From: Melieria omissa
Taxonomy: Eukaryota; Arthropoda; Insecta; Diptera; Ulidiidae
Direction: 5' to 3'
Length of the DNA: 64,000 nucleotides
Assembly: GCA_963971225.1 (NCBI GenBank)
Contig: OZ020269.1
Coordinates: 9,678,201 to 9,742,200, forward strand
The stretch's first letter is position 1; each line of letters begins with the position of its first letter. Below, piece after piece: positions 1 to 13,723 of this stretch. Made by a program: the position numbers and the translations under genes. The notes under the pieces are model-generated. The model did not search any database and was not told where the DNA came from. It saw nothing but the letters and a program-made list of their open reading frames with translations.

Positions 1-117
1 ACTATTGCTATTGCGGTTGTTGTTGCCATTATTATTGTTGTTGTTGGCATTATTATTATTATTATTGTTGTTGTTGTCGATGTTGGAATTATTATTTGTA
101 TTATTATTGGTGATATT
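1..117. repeat. GTT/ATT trinucleotide microsatellite
   Basis: Almost pure runs of GTT and ATT triplets fill the first 117 bases. They are interrupted only by occasional GCT, GGC or CGA units. No reading frame of interest is present and the array may continue beyond the left edge. Confidence 0.85.
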
Positions 118-3100
118 ATTCGCACTCAGTCGCTGTTGTTATGGACATGTTGGCGCTAACGCACACAAATAAATTGAAAATATGACAAATTGCTTGCGAA
201 GCGAACGCTGTCAGTCATTGGTAATTTCAATATTTTCACAACGAACAAGACGCACTGAGAGCACAACGAAAATTTTGATATGGAAATTGTGCATAAGACT
301 TGAGCGTTCGACTTTTCAGTTCGATGGATATTGATTGAGCCATTCGACATTGCTGTGCGCCGTTTGCATTGCTTTCGCTGTCCATTGCAGGTTCATGTCC
401 TCTGACTGGCTGTGACCGGTGCGCTATGCGTCGACACCGCACCTGGACGCCTCCTCGCAATGAATTCTACATAAATGAGCGAAATCATAAATTAAATCAT
501 CATTAGTGTTGGCAATAAAATTTTATTACTTGTGCGCTGCTCGGCTGATTGATGGCCGCCGTCCATATGCTGCGCCAAGTTCGGTTTCTCACTCGCTAAT
601 GCGCATTGCCAACAACAACATGCAGTAACAACTCAATACCAATAACATCTTCAAGGCAATGATCGCTGAAGTAAAGACAGCGCCGCAGCAGCAACGACTG
701 ACAGCACATGGCGCCTGCGGAAAATAGACAAAAATAATCATAACAAATTCACAACAGCATCCGTCAATGTGATTGACAGCGTCGGCACAAGTTATTGATT
801 TGCATTTTCGGCTGCATTGGTTGCACGTGCACATTAATGCAAACTGCAAATTACAGAATTTACAAATTGCATGGAAATTTTGTCGAATTTACTGATTCGG
901 CGATTCATATTAAAATCAACCGCTATGACGATTATGCCGCAACACAGACAGCTGGTCAAAAATGGCAATTGTTTGCCAGCGAACAGCGGCGCACGTGGCG
1001 TATGAGTAACATTTAAATTTTCAGTGCAACGCGCGGAGCGAATTAAATGGGCGCGTAGCTAATTGAAAACGCCAAACCAACTGCGGCAGTAAATTGAATT
1101 TTGCGGTCGGTGTGTGCGCGAGCGTTCGATTTGAGCGAATATTTTCATTTACTGCAAATGAAAATATCTGCCGCGACAGTGCAACGTTTTCCGCAATGCA
1201 CGCATTGACAAGTGTGCGCAAATGTGCGGTTTCGACTTTTTTCTGGCATAAACATGTAAGTTATGCGAAGATGAAATCCAATTGAGGAATATTCATTCAG
1301 TGCATATTGTGGCATAAATTTGTATGCTTATAAATGATTTAAATGCAAAATTAACTCGAATTTGAGGTAGCGAGGTAGTGGTGTAGTGAATTTGGTACGA
1401 ATGCCAAAAATTTTATTAATTTATGTGTAATTCAAAAATATTGAGAGATAAGCAAACAAAAGAGTTTATTTATACTTGAGTACTAAATGGCAACAATTAT
1501 CCTCAATCTTTGCTGTTTAAAACTACTTTATTAATGAAATTATATAAATTTAAAGATTTGGTGTTTTGAGATGAGAGCAAACAAGTGGTTTTAAAAGCAA
1601 TCTGCAGCGCATTTTTATTTGGTCCTTAATGGTTTTATATTTTTATAGGCTTGCCGCATTTCGTCTCAAACTTACATAACCTATAAATTTTGTATTCGCC
1701 GTAAATAAATTTCAGCTATCTGCTATTCAACGCTTCAGACGTTATCGCAAAAATACTTTTCTTCAACTCATTAAGTTTAACTGCCTGCTCGATGCGGCAG
1801 CTTAAGCTGCCAGCTTTTTGTCAGAAATAATTACAGGCACGTACCTATTTAATAGAACAACTGCCTTGCAGTCATGCTCCGCATCAGAACGGACACACTG
1901 TGCAGTCAAGTAAAAAATATTAATAAAACGCAAACCGAAACTAACATTTCGGTTTTGGCCTTCCAGCTACAGCCTTCGCCATCTGTCTCCTTGTTGCTCA
2001 TCCATCAAAAACGCGTGTGTGTGTGCGTGTGCGCGTGCGTGCGCATGTAAGTGACAGTCGGTCGTTTGGTCGTTGGTTGGTTCGCTTGGTCTATTTCAGC
2101 AACTCGAACGTAATCACATTATTTGTAAACAAAATCACTGAACTTTGGCTCTGCTCCGGCCACGTCAAGCCGCGCTGCTTCAATGTATTCAGCACTCGCT
2201 GCGCTTCTTCTGTATTTTGTTCGCTTTTATCTTATTTTCGGGACAACAAAGTGCTGGTGAATATGAGTCGGCGAGTGGAAAACGCATTCATATTCAGCGT
2301 AAATGTGCGCGCCGGCCATAACGTTGGCAAATGTTTTCATGTTTTTATGGTTGTTGTGGTTGTTGTTGGCCATTGTTGTCGCTACGCACAAGGCCGCAGA
2401 TTTCAGTTTTGATCGTGATTAATGTGCTTCGCGGCCTGCATACCGAAGCTGACACAATGCCACAAGCCACATTCACAACAACAACATGCCGCAGCACAAC
2501 ATACTTTTGGCGCTGAGCGACGTTTGGCGGCTGTGACGCTACGTGCTCATTGCATTTTTCGGCCCCAAATTGCTGACTGCTGTGTTACAGTGCTGCAGGA
2601 CAAATCGCAGCGGTGCGTGGTCAGCCACTAACGGCCAAGTTAAATCTCAAATCAATTTGTAAGCTCGCACACACACACACACGGTCGCACACATGCGTAT
2701 ACTCGATTTTAATTCATACGCAGTATTCAGTGTTGCTAATACGCCCTGGCGTGCTGTATGCCATCACTTTTGCAACCAAACACCGACAACACACATTTGC
2801 CGCTGGGGGATTAGATTGTACGCGCGTGCCGACAAGAATGTGTGAGCGCGCTTGTGAGTGTGTGTGTGTCTGTTAGTTGGCACACATTATTGACTACTTT
2901 CACTTTGTGCCTTGGGCCGCTGTGTGCCCTCAACACGCGCCGCGCTGCGTGCTTTGGCTTCAAGGCGGCTGTGTTACCCTTTAAAATGACGTGAGGAATT
3001 TAACCTTTTTGGCGGCAGGCACTGGACCTGAGCTGCTTGTCTGTGTATGAGTGTGAATGCCAGCGACATGCGGCACAAGTCGAAATTGATAAAAGCCACA

Positions 3101-6100
3101 AAATTAATGTTGATGCCATTTTGGTGGCCAGTTGACGTTATTCCGAGTAGAGTGTGGAGTGGTGCAATGAAATGTTTGTGCCACTGTGCAAAATAAATCC
3201 ACTTGTGCAAAATAAATTACAAAACGAGAGAAATGAAAAGTTGAGAAATGTGCATTGCATACTCAACGAACGTTAATGTGTTATCAAGTGGACTTTGGAA
3301 TCTGTTTGGTCTTTCTAATCTGCATTTGTAATTGAAGGTTGAGAAAGTAATTTATTGAATATGTTATGGAATCTTTTAAACTGTTTTGTCAAGATTCTGC
3401 AAAGTATTCAGAAAAGTATTCAGCTTGCTCGATTAATTTCTGACTTTAACACCATTTCTGAGTGAATTTTCTTCTGTTCTGTGTGTTTACATGTTTAGAA
3501 ATAAATTTTGTAATTCAATTATTCTCATTTTATATTTTCATCATGGTGATGAATATTTTCGACATTATGCTTTTCTAAAATTTAAAATATTTAAATAAAA
3601 AATACTTTGCTCAATCTCCAGGTTATCACAAGTTTTTTGGCTAGATGTGGTTAGGGTTTAAGGCTTAAAGATGAACTCAGTGAGACCTTCAGTCACCCAT
3701 TGTAACATTTTATTGACTGCACAAAACAACAAACTGTTTAAAATCACTAAAATAAACAATTTAATTTTTAAACACTCAAGCTTTTCCATTTTCCACTTCT
3801 CCAACGAATAAAGTTTTAGAATTAATTTCACAATTCATTTTCATTCTCTCACAACTCAATATGGTTGGGCTGAGAGCCTTTTGCAATCAATCAGCTTGAG
3901 TAGTTTGAGCATATTCTTCACCACAATACTTCAAAGCAACATAAACAACAACTTTCGTCGCTCACCACTGGTACAGTAAAAATAAACTTTAGCCCCGCGC
4001 ACTGGCCACAAAAACACTTTGGCTTACTTAGGTCGCTTTTCCTCATGAAAGCTTAAGTACAAACACATAAAGATAATAAACACAAAGGAGCCCATTTGCT
4101 TAAGTCTGACATACAAGTGTTTCCTATTCACAGGCAGACGCACATAAAAGTGCGCACAAGCACCCAGCTGCGTTGCTCGACATTGGCGACAATGAGGCGT
4201 TGACGTGTGGCGTTGCTGTTCAATTTTCAATGGCCACCACGAATGAAAAGAATGTAAATCAAAGTTGACCAAAAACAAATAGACTTAAACGATACACAAG
4301 TCAATTGTGTTCGTTGCACTCTTTTATGTTTCGTTACGCGCCATATCCCAGTGAAAGCCCCACACTGTGGTAGAGTTTAATTTTTTAAAAGCAACACACA
4401 TTAGTTATCGACCACGTCATTGCCAGTGTCGACAGTTTGCTGAAACACCCAACGCCCAAAAAGCCACACGCGTGTTTACCACGCCTCACGTACCATGCGG
4501 GCCACCGGTGCGTATGAGCAATGCAATTTACTGGGCCCATTGTTGAAACTCTGCTGAAGTTGCTGCGGCTGAAGTTTATTTACTGAGCTGCAGGAACGAA
4601 AACGAAAAATGTATACAGGAGCATCGTTTGAGCGGTGCCGCAGACAAGCTTATATACGCAACAACAACAATAATGCTATACTTTAGTACAACAACTACTT
4701 AGCTAAAATAATGTAAAAAAATGTTAAGCGTTTTTAATGTTTATTTTTTAAAACTTCAACCCAGACAATGTATACTTCACATACGCACACACACACACGC
4801 ACACATTGAATGCAGTGTTTGTTTGCTTTATTGTTGTTGAAATTGTTTCAGCTGCTCAACTGGTTGTTGTTGTCTTTGGCAGCAAAACAATTCGTGGAAA
4901 AATGAAAAGCAAATGAAATAAGTAGCGAGACAAGGCCATCATTTTACATTTGTGCTTTCACTGCACGCAACACTCCGCAGTCACCAGCCGCTCTGCAACT
5001 AAACAAAAGATTTTTAATTCGCTATTAATTGCTGTCTGGCGCAACGGCATCAAACTCAATTTATTGCACTTTAATGTGTTGCATATGCGGCCGTATTCGG
5101 TTCTGCAGTAAACTTCTGCGTACGCTATGATTTCGTTATGGATCTAAAGGCCGGTGTGACGTTGTTGCTGCAACCAGAATTCCTACGAAACTTGTTTACG
5201 ATTTGTGCTAAATTTTAATTGTGCGAATTTTAACTGCAACAACACAATGAGCAATGCCAAAACAGAAGCCAACAACAACAAGCAATGATGTGTTGCTTTT
5301 CGGAGGAAACCAAAAAGCGATCTTGCTGTGCCGGAAGTTTTTTGTATTTGTTTGAATTTAATGTACACAAGCAAATATTCATAGATACATATGTAAAGTA
5401 TGAAGGGTAATGAAGGGTTAACGGGGGGTGGTTTTAATCGGTAATAATCCGGCATCAGTATCTATGAAGATTTCCACCTCCTGCGCGAAAAAAAAACATA
5501 TGTAAAGTATACAAAGCCAAATAACATAAACTTCATAATGCTGACGGAATTGAAATATGAAGAGAAAGCCTTCATTCTTTACTTCTTTGGTTTTAAACTT
5601 AAATATTCAGTTAGTACTTTTTGTTTCGAAATATCCTCAAAACTTCAAATTATTCTAAAAATCAAAGAATTTATTGAACGAACGACCACAAAGTGTATGT
5701 AACGAAACAGTAAACGAGTTAAGTCTTAAGGATGTAACACCACAAGGACTTTGCAAAAATTTGGTTTTTGTCTCAAACAATAAACAATATCTAGTTGGTC
5801 TTATAGATAGAAAAAATCTATCAGATCAAATTCTTCTTTTGTCATTTGCCATTCTTTCTATGGCTCGGAACATGCGCTGAGTGCTCGTAAAACTTTGCAC
5901 GCGTTTTTTTCATGTCGAGATTTATGTCAACATTTAATATGACATTAATATGAAATTTAATAGCCAAATTATTATTTAATATTTAATTTCAAATTTCTAA
6001 ACTTGTGCTGAAACTCGCAAAATCAAAGTACTTGCATGATACATTTGAAGTTATAAAAGTTGTGTTGTATATAATTCATCACAAGTGAATACAAACAGAA

Positions 6101-7845
6101 ATCAAAATTATGGTTTTGCACATTGAAGAATCTGTTGACTGTGTTGAATAAATAAATTATTAAATTTTCCAAAATTAAATAGAGCCAACAACACTCAAGA
6201 AGAGCACTGAAATGGACAGACCAAAGCAAAAACAAACACAAGCATAACGAATGCGCTTCAAACAAGACCAGAGAGTCAGTTAACATTTATAATGTCTCGG
6301 CTGTGCTGCTGAAACTGAGTAGAGCAACAGCAGCAGCAGTCGTTGCAGCAATGAGCTTTACTGCTTATTCCCAGCTGAAGGACAATTGCGGCAGCACAGC
6401 TGTCGGGTTGTTGAGCAGTCGAGCAAGGCGAGGTACGCATACACAAGTTACAATAACAACGACAACAACAACGACGACGACGATGGTTCCTTAGAAAGAT
6501 TTAATGAATGAGATTTAACGACACTCGGGCAACACACACAAGGAGCATTATTTCAAGGGCTGACAAGCAGCGCACAGTGCCAAGTGGCAGCTTTAATAAT
6601 GAAGCGACACTTTAATGATTCAATGTGCACGACAACAATTGCACGAATCCCCACCGCACACAAGACTCGAGGCGAGTATTGGCCAAGGACTGGTAATGAA
6701 ATTGCACGTTGGCGGCAAATGTCAAAGATGCGCCGCCAAGTTAATCGAAATATTAATATGCTTAGAGGAGTTGTGTGGGCGCCGGCACAATTGAAAGCCA
6801 TAAAAGTGAGCTCAGTAATGCCTGTGCGGGCTTATTAATGCTACATATTAGCATGCAATCGTGTATGTGTTTGTGTGTGTGTGTGTGAAGGAGAGAGTAA
6901 AAGGAGTAATGCGTATAGTGGGGGGAAGGATGTGAATGTGAGTAGCAGGAAACTAATTCAAAATTAAATACGCTTACACTGCCAATCAGCGTCACACACA
7001 TACATTCAGACATATGTACAAATGTTAATTCGAGTTTGGTGCGGGACAGTCTGAATGCGCTGTATGAATGTCTGTATGTGTATGTGTGTGTAATGCGAAT
7101 GTTGGCGCTGTCGTTGAAAATATCCTTTTTGTGTACGTAAAATAAAAATCCTCTGACAAGCAAGTTAACAACAGACAGAGTCATACAGACACACTCACCC
7201 ACTCGTACGCTTTTGTACATATTTTCTTTATGTACTTCGGAACACGTACGCAGGTGTACACAATCTTGCACGCATTCAGTTGGCAAGAAGCAATTTCAAA
7301 CTTGTCTTTGTTTTTGTTGTTTGCCGTATGGCCGCTGGTTGAGCAAGCACACGCACGCGTGATTCACCCGCGCCCGGGCGTGTTGTGGCTGCCGTTGCCA
7401 GTTTAATTTCGTTTGCTTAGGGCGCTGTGGGGGACAGAAATTAAGAAGAAGAAGAAGACAACCTAAAGAAGGGTTGCTCTGTTGTGTACTGTAAAGGAAA
7501 GCGTAAAGAGGCACACACACACATTCGCATGTTTATTACTAAAGTAATTCGAAACTGTGAATTGCAATTTCAAATGCCAAACATTTATGGACAATTTTGC
7601 AAAGAACTGTAACAACTTTTATTAAAAAAAAAACATAAAAAAATAAAGGTAAAACATTTAGCTAAAAGTTTTTGTGAAATTTCATGTTATAAACTGTGGT
7701 CAGGTGAGAATTGGCTTGTTGAATCGATACCAGACTGTGCAATATTAGTCAGCAAAAAAGTTATCCATTTCTAGGAATTTTCCATTTTTGGCCGCTACCC
7801 TCTACGAAAGAAGCGGTTTCCTTTTGTTTTATTTACACCGAGCAG
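118..7845. other. Non-coding stretch upstream of the first exon
   Basis: I see no supported gene here. The open frames are short, lack codon bias and splice context, and several are produced by CA/TG or AAC repeats. Dinucleotide or triplet microsatellites occur near 2015-2045 (TG), 2670-2690 (CA), 4785-4805 (CA), 6450-6485 (AAC/GAC) and 6865-6890 (TG). The stretch could hold regulatory sequence or the end of a neighbouring gene, but nothing specific can be shown. Confidence 0.5.
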
Positions 7846-7995
7846 CAGTGGCGCACTCAAGGGGGATTTTGAGGGTTCAAAACTGCTAACTATCCGGTTG
7901 TTATAAGAATTTTTGATGGAAAATAAGGATACAAAGGTATTGGCCGCAAAAGTTATATATACAAAAAGTTGTATAAAACCCTGTGTTCGCCACTG
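7846..7995. mobile_element. Possible short hAT-type MITE
   Basis: A 150-bp segment begins CAGTGGCGCAC and ends in the inverted counterpart GTGTTCGCCACTG, the kind of terminus seen in hAT elements. The eight bases on either side do not match, so there is no target-site duplication to confirm it. It could be an old copy or coincidence. Confidence 0.3.
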
Positions 7996-9578
7996 TAGGA
8001 CTTCTTGTAGACTACAGGCATTCGTAAAAGTTGAGATAGTATAATTTTTATGACAACATCTTCCGGCCCACGAAAAATAAGACCGGTAGGCAGACACGGA
8101 TCTACCAGTTTTACCAGTTTCCACCGGTTTATCCTTAAAATTGCCGTTCCCCTTCAACGCCAGAATGCCCGGCCAATCCAACTTTCCTTAAAAACCCTTA
8201 TGCATTATGCAATCGTGTTACAAAAAAAGGGGCAATATTTTTAGTTTTATATTCAATTTCCTTTTAAAAAAATTAGTAAAAGTCCCTAAAAGTCCGCGTC
8301 GTTCCCCTCTTTGGAGAATATGGCAGACAGAAAAACTTGCCAACCTACTGAAATTTGCAACACATTTGATTAAAAAAGGTCTCTTCACTGCTCAGTCTTC
8401 AGTAACACTACAGACCACTACTTCCACTACTTCCACCATTTCCCTAGAGGCCAACCAATCAACCCTAATCTAATTTATCAGTGTGTTTGCAATCGCCGTA
8501 AATGTGTATTATGTCGAGCATTTTCTAAATTTCGGCAAAGGTAACGGCCAACCATACATTACTTTTCCATATCTCTACATGAGTTCTCATTTAATCAGTA
8601 ATGCGTTTTTGCGCTCGTCTTTGCTTTGCTCTTTCTTGCTGGCTTTCATACGTTTTGGGATTTTTTTACTACTACCACGCACAAACATACGTTATCATAT
8701 ATGTATACACGTTGTTACCCCCTACTACCTTTTGGTAATATTTGTAATTTGAGCAGAAATGCCGGCCACTGGCCCAACGTCCATAAGCTGTCAAAGCTCT
8801 GCCATCTGCCAGCATGCACACTCGCATCTGTCTGCTCTACATATGTGTATGTGAGTGTATAAGACAAAACGGAAGCTCGGCCATAATGGCGTTAGCACAA
8901 ATTTGTACCATTTTTAGCGTCCAACACGCAACGCACTCGTTCCCTGCCCCCGTTCCACATCCACCATATCATAGTTGACCACACATGCGTAAACATCTAA
9001 ATGTGTACAATGGTAGATTGTATACCGACTAACAACACTGCAGAGTGCTTTCGCTTTCATTTGGTGCCTTTTATAAAAATGTCACGTTCGCTTATTGCTA
9101 AGAAAGTTAATCAAATAAAAAACGGAAATTAAATGAGGTCAAGCAAAGGCACATTAACATTCTGTCACGGTGCGACGTCGCCAGACGGATGCTGCCAGCC
9201 GTTGCGCTGTGTGCTTACAATGCAGCATGCAGCGTGCAGCATCGAACAATTGATTCAATTAAAATGTGATGACGCATTAAGAGCTCACTTTCTCTTCGAT
9301 GTGCTTTTCTCAGATGATTGTGAGTAAGGTTTTTTTTTCTATTTGTACGTAGAACCACAGAATAGAGCTTGTGAGTTCGAATACCATTTGAGGCAGAGAA
9401 ATTCAACTGATTTTTTCTGCACTTGTAATCCAATTTGGGCGAAGATTGCCGGCTCTTTGTGTAGAACCAGCAACAATGAAGTAATCAGCTGCTTTGTGCT
9501 AAAACAAATTCTGAGGAAAGGTTTGAAGAAATCATACTTCTTTTGCCAGTGAAGATTTAAGCAAAAGAACTTAAGTTC
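7996..9578. other. Non-coding stretch between the MITE and the heptamer array
   Basis: No supported gene or RNA was found. Short open frames near 8050-8860 and 9130-9550 lack codon bias, homology that I can recognise, or splice structure. Confidence 0.4.
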
Positions 9579-10330
9579 TGGACTGGACTGAGGACTAAGG
9601 ACTAAGGAGTAAGCACTAAGGACTGAGGACTAAGGACTAAGGACTAAGGACTAAGGACTGAGGACTAAGGACTAAGGACTAAGGACTAAGAACTGAGGAC
9701 TAAGGACTGAGGACTAAGGACTAAGGACTAAGTACTAAGGCCTAAGGACTAAGGACTAAGGACTAAGGACTAAGTACTAAGGACTAAGGACTAAGTACTA
9801 AGGACTAAGGACTAAGAACTAAGGACTAAGGACTAAGGGCTAAGGACTAAGGACTAAGGACTAAGGACTAAGAACTAAGTACTAAGGACTAAGGACTAAG
9901 GACTAAGGACTAAGAACTAAGGACTAAGGACTAAGGGCTAAGGACTAAGGACTAAGGGCTAAGGACTAAGGACTAAGGACTGAGGACTGAGGACTAAGGA
10001 CTAAGGACTAAGGGCTAAGGACTAAGGACTAAGGACTAAGGACTAAGGACTAAGGACTAAGGACTGAGGACTAAGGACTAAGGACTAAGGACTAAGGACT
10101 GAGGACTAAGGACTAAGAACTAAAGACTAAGGACACAGGACTAAGGACTAAGGACTGAGGACTAAGGACTAAGGACTGAGAACTAAGGACCAAGGACTAA
10201 GGACTAAGAACTAAGAACTAAGAACTAAGGACTAAGAACTAAGGGCTAAGGGCTAAGGGCTAAGGGCTAAGGACTAAGGACTAAGGACTGAGGACTAAGG
10301 ACTAAGGACTAAGGACACAGGACTAAGGAC
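9579..10330. repeat. GGACTAA heptamer tandem array
   Basis: About 750 bp consist of roughly one hundred tandem copies of the 7-mer GGACTAA. Recurrent single-base variants are GGACTGA, GAACTAA, GTACTAA and GGGCTAA. Some variants recur in blocks, for instance four successive GGGCTAA units near 10240-10270, which suggests higher-order duplication within the array. The array starts after an irregular TGGACTGGACTGA run and ends abruptly at GGACTCTTC. Stop codons (TAA, TGA) occur in the unit, so it is non-coding. Confidence 0.97.
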
Positions 10331-10404
10331 TCTTCTTTAAACTTGTTAATAAAATCGTTTTTAGTGTCAAATTTTCAGGACATAAATAAAAAAATCGATT
10401 TTAA

Positions 10405-10920
10405 GCCTTTCGACCCCGAATTTTACCCTGCGTCTCGATATAACTTTTTGGTATTTAAATCATGAAATACTTTCCTAAGAAGTTTGCACACGACATTTGA
10501 AGTCGTCACGTCTCTTTGTTAGAGTTCTAGAGCTAGTTTACTTTTGAACAATTTTAGCGTAAAACGGGTTAAATAAATTTTGTAACAATATTTTTTAATT
10601 ACTAAAAAGTTATTTAATATTTATGGAAAAATGCAAAATTATAGGTTTTTGATTTTATTTAAGCATTATTAAAAAAGCAGGGTTTTGATCAAACGCGCCC
10701 AATTTGTAGACTTAAATTGAAACACAAACTTTCCTTGATATCGTTGCAAATCATTGAATATTATTTTGGGGATAACAGTAAAATTTTTGTAATATGCTTT
10801 GAATTCACTTCTAAAAATATTAATTTGCTGGTGGCTACTTAAATTAAAACCAATCGTAGCTTTTACTATAAGATGACAAATGGGTGAAGTTGCTCTAAGG
10901 CAACTTTGGGGTCGAAAGAG
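10405..10920. mobile_element. piggyBac-type non-autonomous element (516 bp)
   Basis: The element is flanked by TTAA at 10401-10404 and 10921-10924. Its termini are inverted: GCCTTTCGACCCC on the left and, read on the other strand, CTCTTTCGACCCC on the right, 11 of 13 identical. TTAA duplication with a CCTTT-like terminus is the hallmark of the piggyBac superfamily. There is no transposase reading frame, so this is a MITE-like deletion derivative. It lies 75 bp after the heptamer array. Confidence 0.65.
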
Positions 10921-10984
10921 TTAAGGATCAATAGGTCGGAAGCTATTTATTGTGTGTATTGTGACGATAATGCTCGCCATCACT

Positions 10985-11345
10985 GTGCCATGGGTAATTC
11001 GAGAACAAGTTGCGCTCCAAGTATGACATATGTACTTTCAGGGGCATGGTACTTTCGATGATGCAATTACAGAGACCACTCGCGACGATACTGGGATATT
11101 CGAGAACAACTGGGATGTTGGAGAACAAGCTGCGCTACAAGCAAACAAGTATAAAAGGCAGCCGGGTACAGCGCAGAGGGAAGAGTTTGGTTTCGGCAGG
11201 CAACGGTACAACACGCAGTAGGGTAGGGTAGAGTAGGGTAGAAATAGTCTAAAATTTTAAATAAAGTGATTACAAGGTTGGAACTGCGTTGAAGAATTTT
11301 AGTGGGTTTTATATAGGAGCACAATCCAGAGAAACGAATACGCCT
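10985..11345 (+). mobile_element. Possible solo LTR fragment with promoter and poly(A) signals
   Basis: A TATAAAAGG box at 11150-11158 is followed by a purine-rich leader and, about 100 bp later, an AATAAA signal at 11260-11265. This is the layout of a retrotransposon LTR (U3-R-U5). The upstream part contains two diverged repeats of a GAGAACAAGYTGCGCT motif. I could not find both LTR ends or a target duplication, so the limits are approximate and a cellular promoter is an alternative. Confidence 0.35.
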
Positions 11346-13195
11346 GCGTTAAGGCATCAGAACGAATTTTCGTAACAGTATCATTGATGCAATCGACAAC
11401 GAATGTAAAGGACAAATAATATTTTTTCGATTTGTCTAATAGTCCCAAACACAAAAGAATTATGTTCTTTGTGCTTTGTTTTGGGGTTTTTTAATTATTC
11501 AATTGTTTAGCTCAAAATTGTGAATTATTATATAATTTCAGCAAATCGATTTTGTTCTCGAATAAAGACGAGTGCTGATTTTCCATAGAATGTGTCTAAC
11601 TCATCGCTTTTTAATTTAATAGTGATTTCATTGCATCAATTTGCACAATTCCAAAGCGAGGCTTAATACTGAGCCATCATATTGTCTGTAAAATTATATT
11701 TCAAAATTATTATTTTCAATTTCAAATGTTAGCAGCATGTCGTCGCTGTTAGGTTTACCTCAGTCTAGACACCGACTTATCGCGCACTTATTTCGGGCGT
11801 AATGTGTAATAAACGCAGCCATACGCATTTATATTATATACAAATTTATATATATAATGGCGGTATTCACAGTGTGTGCGTTATGCTGTCGGGAGAGCGG
11901 ACTAGCACCGCGTAAATTAGGTTACAAATTCTTAACAGAAAATGTTTTTTTCTTCTTTTATTTTTGACACAACTCAAGGTTGCATTGAAATCTGTCAACG
12001 ATGCACTGGCAATTCACTTCAAAGACTTAAGCCCTCAGTGTCTTTCGCTTTTATTTTTGGTTTAAATTTGTTTTGTGTAGGTGTAAGCTGCCAATTATTT
12101 ATATTGCATTGTTATTCAGACGAATATTTGCTCGTGTCGAGTCTCGACATTTGCACTTAATTGACATTTCGGAGCAGTGTTATGCCAAATTGCAACCACA
12201 CCCACGTCAGAGTTGAATTTTATTAAATATTTCACCACAAGTCTAATGCAAAGTGCCAATGTCAAATTTTGCTCTTCCAACAAGCCAAATGCTGTGCTTT
12301 GTTTGCTCTCTGCAATGCGCACTTCTAGTGAAAAAACCACATTTTCGCATTTCCTGCATCAGGGCTTTTCAATTATGCAGTCTGTTTTGTCTTCGTTGTG
12401 CCGAAAACCTACAAACACATTTTTAGTTGATGCTTCATTTTCTACATAATTAGATCCTTGACAACGACCAACGCAAAACTTGCCGCAAAAAGCATACAAA
12501 AATGAAAACAAACAAATAAACAGCCAACCACCACCACCAATCGTCCTTGAAACATAATAAAAACGTTTCGATTTGTTCTTTTTGTTCCCTTTGCAGCACC
12601 ACAAGAGCCGTTCTCGAACTACTCGCAGGCAGCCATCAAATTCAAACTAACAAACAAACAACAACAACAAATTGGAACACAGCAACCGCAGCACCGGCAT
12701 TAAATGAGCATTTACAGGGTCAAATTGAAAATGCAAAGCCAAAGTTAAGTCGTTCCCAAGGACAAAGTAGACAAGTGCGATTACTGCTGCTGAAAACTAT
12801 AGAAGAGCATTGAGGACATCAGCTGCCTGAACAACTAAAAAACCAGAACCTTAAATTAAAATTAAAGTAAGCGTCGCTTTAAGAGCAACCAACAGCAGCT
12901 GGTAGGACTGCAACAAACCAGCAAACCACCCAAAAATGATGTGAGACATGTGTTCCCCAACAAAGTGGATTCGACACGAGCAGAGTCGCCGTAATTCGTA
13001 TCCTGAAAGTATGCAATCAAATATGTGCAGCCACCAGACGCTTAGATGCATTTAAAAATCGAAATTAACACAGAAGTACACACACACACAGGCACACAGA
13101 CCAGCGGATCAGTTCGGCACTGAGCGCACACAACTAGCGACATCGCACACGACACGACACGCCTCTACTACCAGCGACAAGCACAAGCCGGAAAC
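11346..13195. other. Upstream region and presumed 5' UTR of the phosphodiesterase-like gene
   Basis: No other gene is supported. The last few hundred bases before 13196 become less AT-rich, contain a CA repeat (13078-13090) and an initiator-like TCAGTT at about 13109. They plausibly form the 5' UTR of the first coding exon. The transcription start was not proved. Confidence 0.4.
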
Positions 13196-13546
13196 ATGGG
13201 CTGCTCACCGAGCACATTGGTGTCGTCGACTAGTCCCGACACAGCCGAAGTCACCGCAACAGCGGTTGAAAGTGGTGGTTGCGGTGGAACGGCAGCCGGC
13301 GCTGGCGCTGGCGCTGGCGTTGGAGTGGGCGGCGAGAAGGACGGCGGCAGTCTGTTCTTCTGCATAAAGTTGCGTCGCTCACGGCAATTGCGTCGCTGCA
13401 GTCAGCAGAACGGTGGTGACGGCAGCGGCGGTAGTGGCGGCACGGGCAGCGCTGTCAACGGCGACGACCTGTTGGGCCACGGCAACCTGTGCAATCAGGC
13501 GCTGCTCAATCCGGCGCAAACCAAAAACGAGGCGGACTATGAGCGG
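13196..13546 (+). CDS. Pde8: First coding exon of PDE8-like phosphodiesterase gene (N-terminus)
   Basis: The exon encodes 117 residues from an ATG in good context (gaaacATGg) to a GTAAGT donor at 13547, phase 0. The protein begins MGCSPS. Gly2 followed by Cys3 is a myristoylation/palmitoylation-type N-terminus, and mammalian PDE8 enzymes start in the same way (MGCAPS). A Gly/Ala-rich stretch (about residues 25-47) precedes a basic segment, FFCIKLRRSRQLRRC (about 53-67). After a second Gly/Ser-rich linker comes the conserved-looking QALLNPAQTKNEADYER at the end. The exon is GC-rich and codon-biased compared with its surroundings. The assignment to PDE8 rests on the N-terminal motif and on how the next two exons read, because the catalytic domain is outside the window. 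Another acylated signalling protein is possible. Confidence 0.6.
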
Positions 13547-13723
13547 GTAAGTGAAACTTAATATAGAAAGCATGCACTGAGTATTTCGTTGAATATTGAA
13601 TCTGTGTAGGGGAACAGCCAAGCGGGCGGAGAGACATACAGGGGGAAGGATGATAGGGCGAAGGAATAGACAGAAGGAAGATGCTAGATGGGCAGATGGA
13701 CGAATGGGTGGGAATGGCGACGG

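Noticed and set aside
6762..7286. A 174-codon - strand frame with many His, Thr and Tyr residues
   Set aside because: It is created by reverse complements of TG and GTAT repeats. There is no domain and no codon bias.
9579..10330. A CRISPR-like or telomere array
   Set aside because: There are no spacers between units, and the 7-mer is continuous. The unit is not TTAGG and flanking DNA is ordinary intergenic sequence.
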